Assembly (NCBI GenBank): GCA_964616145.1
Contig: CAZTRD010000040.1
Location: forward strand, 1-7,664
Source: JAQTNP01 sp964616145
GTDB lineage: Bacteria; Patescibacteriota; Minisyncoccia; Minisyncoccales; PEYH01
Direction of reading: 5' to 3'
DNA: 7,664 nt
The position numbers and the translations under genes are program-made. Below, piece by piece: positions 5,551-7,664 of this stretch (its first letter is position 1; each line of letters opens with the position of its first letter). The notes under the pieces were generated by a model. That model had not been told where the DNA came from. It was given only the letters and a program-made list of their open reading frames with translations, and did no database searches.

Positions 5551-6414
5551 ATGGGCAAAGATCTTAAAAGCAGGCTTTCTAAAGAAGAGCTTATAAGGCT
5601 ATATAAAGCCGAAGGGCAGTCTCTAGCTGATATTGCTAAGGTATATGGCGTTTCAAGAACAGCTGTTATGAAACATTGTAATATTTTAGGTATAGAAAGA
5701 AGGGGCAGGGGAGAGGCTAGGGTATTAGCGCAAAAGAAGGCAAAGGTAGGTAATCAGAGGTATTGTGCCATAAATGAGGCCTTTTTTAGCTCTTGGAGCC
5801 CTGAAATGGCCTATGTTTTAGGGCTTATGATGACAGATGGCTGTATTAGCAAGACAAAAAACGGCTCTTATAGAATAAGCCTGTGCATAAATGACGGTGA
5901 TTTGCTTAGAAACGTTGTTAAAACCATGGGGTCAGACCATACAGTAACAGAATCAAAATACCAAAAAGGCATGAATGTATTTATATTTGGCCGGGAAAAA
6001 ATAGCACAAGACCTCTTAAGGCTTGGCATGAAACCAAGAAAAAGCCTAGATCTTGAGTTTCCAAATATTCCCAAGGAATATTTAAGGGACTTTATCAGGG
6101 GCGTATTTGATGGGGACGGCTGTGTTTATTTTCTAAAAACAAAGTATCCCAGGCTCAATACAAGCTTTGTCAGCGGCTCAAAAGCATTTATATACGGTCT
6201 AGAAAAAGCATTAAGAGCACTGGGGATGCCAGCAGCCAAAATAAATACATATCACCATAAAAATACATATTACACGCTAAGATATGCGTATAAAAACAGC
6301 CTGAAATTATTTAAAATAATGTATGAAGAAATGAAGGGGGATATGTTCTTATTGCGCAAGTTTAACAAGTTTAAGATAATAATAGATTCAAATAGTTGCA
6401 ATGACCCCCCTTGA
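5551..6414 (+). CDS. Free-standing LAGLIDADG endonuclease with N-terminal HTH
   Basis: The 287-residue protein starts with a helix-turn-helix at about residues 22-48 (SLADIAKVYGVSRTAVMKHC), of the kind that reads a DNA site. Two LAGLIDADG helices follow: MAYVLGLMMTDGC (86-98, acidic D96) and YLRDFIRGVFDGDGC (177-191, acidic D189), about 93 residues apart, as expected of a single-chain two-motif enzyme. Both acids are present, so the enzyme is probably active. It has no intein splice-junction residues and does not split a recognisable host gene, so it looks free-standing. AAGGA at 5540-5544 lies 6 nt before the ATG. Its stop codon overlaps the -35 box of the next gene. Arginine is almost always AGA/AGG (17 of 19). 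Likely role: cutting a specific DNA site to promote its own spread. An alternative is a domesticated DNA-binding regulator. Confidence 0.85.
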   Translation: MGKDLKSRLSKEELIRLYKAEGQSLADIAKVYGVSRTAVMKHCNILGIERRGRGEARVLAQKKAKVGNQRYCAINEAFFSSWSPEMAYVLGLMMTDGCISKTKNGSYRISLCINDGDLLRNVVKTMGSDHTVTESKYQKGMNVFIFGREKIAQDLLRLGMKPRKSLDLEFPNIPKEYLRDFIRGVFDGDGCVYFLKTKYPRLNTSFVSGSKAFIYGLEKALRALGMPAAKINTYHHKNTYYTLRYAYKNSLKLFKIMYEEMKGDMFLLRKFNKFKIIIDSNSCNDPP

Positions 6415-6439
6415 CAATGCCCCTTAAATGAGGTATATT
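6411..6439 (+). promoter_or_regulatory. Near-consensus sigma-70 promoter for the UPF0251 gene
   Basis: A perfect -35 TTGACA (6411-6416) and a -10 TATATT (6434-6439) are separated by exactly 17 bp. The -35 overlaps the TGA stop of the endonuclease gene (6412-6414). Transcription would start near 6446, about 34 nt before the GTG at 6480, so the UPF0251 gene has its own promoter. Confidence 0.8.
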
Positions 6440-6444
6440 AGTTG

Positions 6445-6458
6445 TGAGCATATGCTTA
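6445..6458. promoter_or_regulatory. Palindromic operator candidate at the UPF0251 transcription start
   Basis: The perfect decamer palindrome AGCATATGCT (6447-6456) extends by one further pair to TGAGCATATGCTTA with one mismatch. It covers the predicted +1, a classic position for a repressor site. Autoregulation by the UPF0251 protein is a reasonable but unproven reading. Confidence 0.5.
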
Positions 6459-6479
6459 TAATAAATAGGGGGTTTAAGA

Positions 6480-6785
6480 GTGCCAAAAAACCCGGTAGGA
6501 AGGCCTGTAAAGATAAGATATATTAAGGCTCAGCCTGAGGTGGCTCAATTTAGCCCCAGGGGGAAGGCCGGCAGGCCTAATGAGATAGATTTGACAATGG
6601 ATCAATATGAAGCCTTGCGCCTGGCAGACTATAAATTGACACCACATAATACGGCTGGTAAGATTATGGGAATATCGCGCCAGACCTTTGAAAGAATACT
6701 TAAAAAAGCCAGAAATAAAGTTGCAGATGCCATAGTTAATGGTAAAATAATAAGGATTGAAGGCGGCAAGGTAAAGATTGGTTAA
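6480..6785 (+). CDS. UPF0251 (DUF134) family HTH DNA-binding protein
   Basis: The 101-residue protein shows the UPF0251 pattern throughout: a basic N-terminus, an F-SPRG segment, LTMDQYEALRLADY (38-51), then the helix-turn-helix AAG/AGKIMGISRQTFERILKKAR (about 59-78) and the closing VADAIVNGKIIRIEGG. This HTH resembles sigma factor region 4. The length is at the lower end for the family, which often carries an added cysteine or cofactor domain that is absent here. The GTG start follows AGGGGG at 6467-6472 with a 7-nt spacer. It has its own strong promoter and a palindrome at the predicted start site. It probably represses itself and perhaps the downstream HTH gene, 21 nt away. Known relatives are poorly characterised; some lie beside dinitrogenase iron-molybdenum cofactor-like genes, none of which is visible here. 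Confidence 0.9.
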   Translation: MPKNPVGRPVKIRYIKAQPEVAQFSPRGKAGRPNEIDLTMDQYEALRLADYKLTPHNTAGKIMGISRQTFERILKKARNKVADAIVNGKIIRIEGGKVKIG

Positions 6786-6806
6786 AGGTACAAAAAGGTA
6801 TAAAAA

Positions 6807-7130
6807 ATGGCTAAAAAAGACACAAAAAAATGGCAGGAATTGCGCTTAAAATTGCTTGAAAATTTCTTCTTTTACAGGGATGCCTGTGAGGTTGATGGGG
6901 TTGCTGTATGGCCTAAAAACATGGCCAAATTTGCAGGGGTCTCAGAACGCATGGCAGAGTATTGGCTAAAAGGGACACATACACCAACAAAACAGCATAT
7001 AAAGAAACTAAACGAATACTACGAGCGCCTAAATTCGCTTCCGGAGCTAAAAGAAGACTCAAGAGAATACCTAAAAGAACTTCTAAAATCCGCGCAAGGA
7101 ACCCTTAAAACCTTAAAACAGACAGTCTAA
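6807..7130 (+). CDS. Small HTH protein of unknown function
   Basis: The 107-residue basic, helical protein has a Cro/C1-like helix-turn-helix at about residues 38-70 (MAKFAGVSERMAEYWLKG, then TPTKQHIKKL), followed by a charged helical C-terminus that may form a coiled coil or dimerise. AAAAAGG at 6792-6798 lies 8 nt before the ATG. It is 21 nt downstream of the UPF0251 gene on the same strand and probably shares its promoter. I do not recognise a named family. A DNA-binding regulator is the best reading. It converges on the minus-strand polymerase gene to its right. Confidence 0.75.
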   Translation: MAKKDTKKWQELRLKLLENFFFYRDACEVDGVAVWPKNMAKFAGVSERMAEYWLKGTHTPTKQHIKKLNEYYERLNSLPELKEDSREYLKELLKSAQGTLKTLKQTV

Positions 7131-7445
7131 TCAGTGTGATTTAAGCACCAAAAGACCCCTCTTTAACCTGTATTCAATACTTCGTAATCAGCCTCTAATA
7201 TATCTTATGTTAACTATGCTATATGGGAACCTTGCTCATAACCCCTTTTATGGCACAGCTTACATACTTGTACAGTTTACCTGTGGATAATGCTCCAAAG
7301 ACGCCTCTAAAGGTCATAAAATAGTACTAACCTATATCAAGTTGCGCATTGATGCTGAAAAACTTGGTACAAAAAATCATTTTTTTGATTTTCTTTTCTT
7401 ATGATTAAAACTGCCAAAAATGCCTGACTTTATGTGGATATTTTT
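7131..7445. other. 315-bp gap between convergent genes, no gene seen
   Basis: No credible reading frame on either strand. A weak AT-only hairpin (AAAATCA 7373-7379, TGATTTT 7386-7392, T6 loop) followed by a T-rich tract could help end rightward transcription. One perfect DnaA-box sequence, TGTGGATAA (7282-7290), and one near match, TGTGGATAT (7433-7441), are present. Two sites alone do not make an origin. Confidence 0.6.
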
Positions 7446-7664
7446 TTAAGGTTTTGGGTATGATTTAGGACCTTTTTGGGGCCTTATTTGGCCAAGATCT
7501 AAAAGCGGGATATTTATACGCTGTCTAGGAGTCTCTCCTTTTACCAGGTTTTTTTGGCGCCAGGAAAGGGTATTTCTGGGGTGCTTTTGCAGGCCCTTAT
7601 GCAAAAGGTTTGAGGATGCTAAATGAAGCGTATGTTTGCCATATTTTTGGGCAATTTCATCTAT
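7446..7664 (-). CDS. Y-family DNA polymerase (DinB/UmuC type), C-terminal part
   Basis: Read from the right edge on the minus strand, a frame is open for 72 codons to TAA at 7448-7446; the start lies outside the window. It begins IDEIAQKYGKHTLHLASS and later reads RQKNLVKGETPRQRINIPLL. The first resembles the end of the little-finger domain of Y-family polymerases (a DEI-x-KYG-x-x-T helix and strand). The second resembles the RK--L-KGE--RQRL-IP-L tail found in some DinB-like proteins. The family bypasses DNA lesions during replication and is commonly SOS-controlled. The gene converges on the small HTH gene with 315 bp between the stops. The assignment rests on remembered motifs in a short fragment; the catalytic palm is not in view. 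Confidence 0.68.
   Translation of the reverse strand: MDEIAQKYGKHTLHLASSNLLHKGLQKHPRNTLSWRQKNLVKGETPRQRINIPLLDLGQIRPQKGPKSYPKP

Noticed and set aside
7584..7607. 8-bp hairpin CTTTTGCA/TGCAAAAG as a terminator or attenuator
   Set aside because: It lies inside the predicted minus-strand polymerase coding region and has no adjoining T run, so it is probably incidental.
7623..7664. Possible plus-strand gene start (MKRMFAIFLGNFIY) preceded by GAGGA
   Set aside because: The same bases encode a long, motif-bearing minus-strand frame resembling a Y-family polymerase tail, which explains the region better; the plus-strand frame is only 14 codons long.

Overview
This is an AT-rich bacterial window from an unidentified organism. 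The UPF0251 (DUF134) regulator, a decayed ORF6N-type gene, a free-standing HTH/LAGLIDADG endonuclease and heavy AGA/AGG arginine use would fit an uncultivated lineage such as Omnitrophota or a relative. That placement is a low-confidence inference from resemblance, not from a marker gene.

Layout. Positions 1-97 hold the lysine-rich tail of a gene entering from the left. Positions 120-4496 carry two adjacent same-strand genes, 12 nt apart, for large related proteins. Each has an N-terminal PD-(D/E)XK-type nuclease motif set and a Schlafen-group-3/DUF2075 superfamily 1 helicase core with all main motifs intact. The first also has a C-terminal S24 (LexA/UmuD-type) self-cleaving peptidase domain with the Ser/Lys dyad and a UmuD-like Cys-Gly candidate cleavage bond. 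Positions 4498-5216 have no intact gene: an AT-rich stretch with a perfect 16-bp inverted repeat, then remnants of an ORF6N-type gene filled with short palindromes. Positions 5217-7130 carry four small same-strand genes: a cysteine-rich protein, an HTH/LAGLIDADG endonuclease, a UPF0251 regulator with its own strong promoter and a palindromic operator candidate, and a small HTH protein. After a 315-bp gap, the minus strand carries the C-terminal 72 codons of a Y-family (DinB/UmuC-type) DNA polymerase that continues past the right edge.

How the genes may work together. The tandem nuclease-helicases are the most unusual part. Two subunits that each carry a nuclease and a helicase recall AddAB in general plan. 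The S24 tail suggests that RecA-nucleoprotein (DNA damage) signalling could cut one subunit and change its activity. I propose a DNA-damage-gated nuclease-helicase pair, perhaps anti-phage or anti-plasmid. The domains and motifs are visible in the sequence; the gating and defence role are inference. Arginine codon choice differs between the helicase genes and the genes to the right, consistent with separate origins for the two halves.
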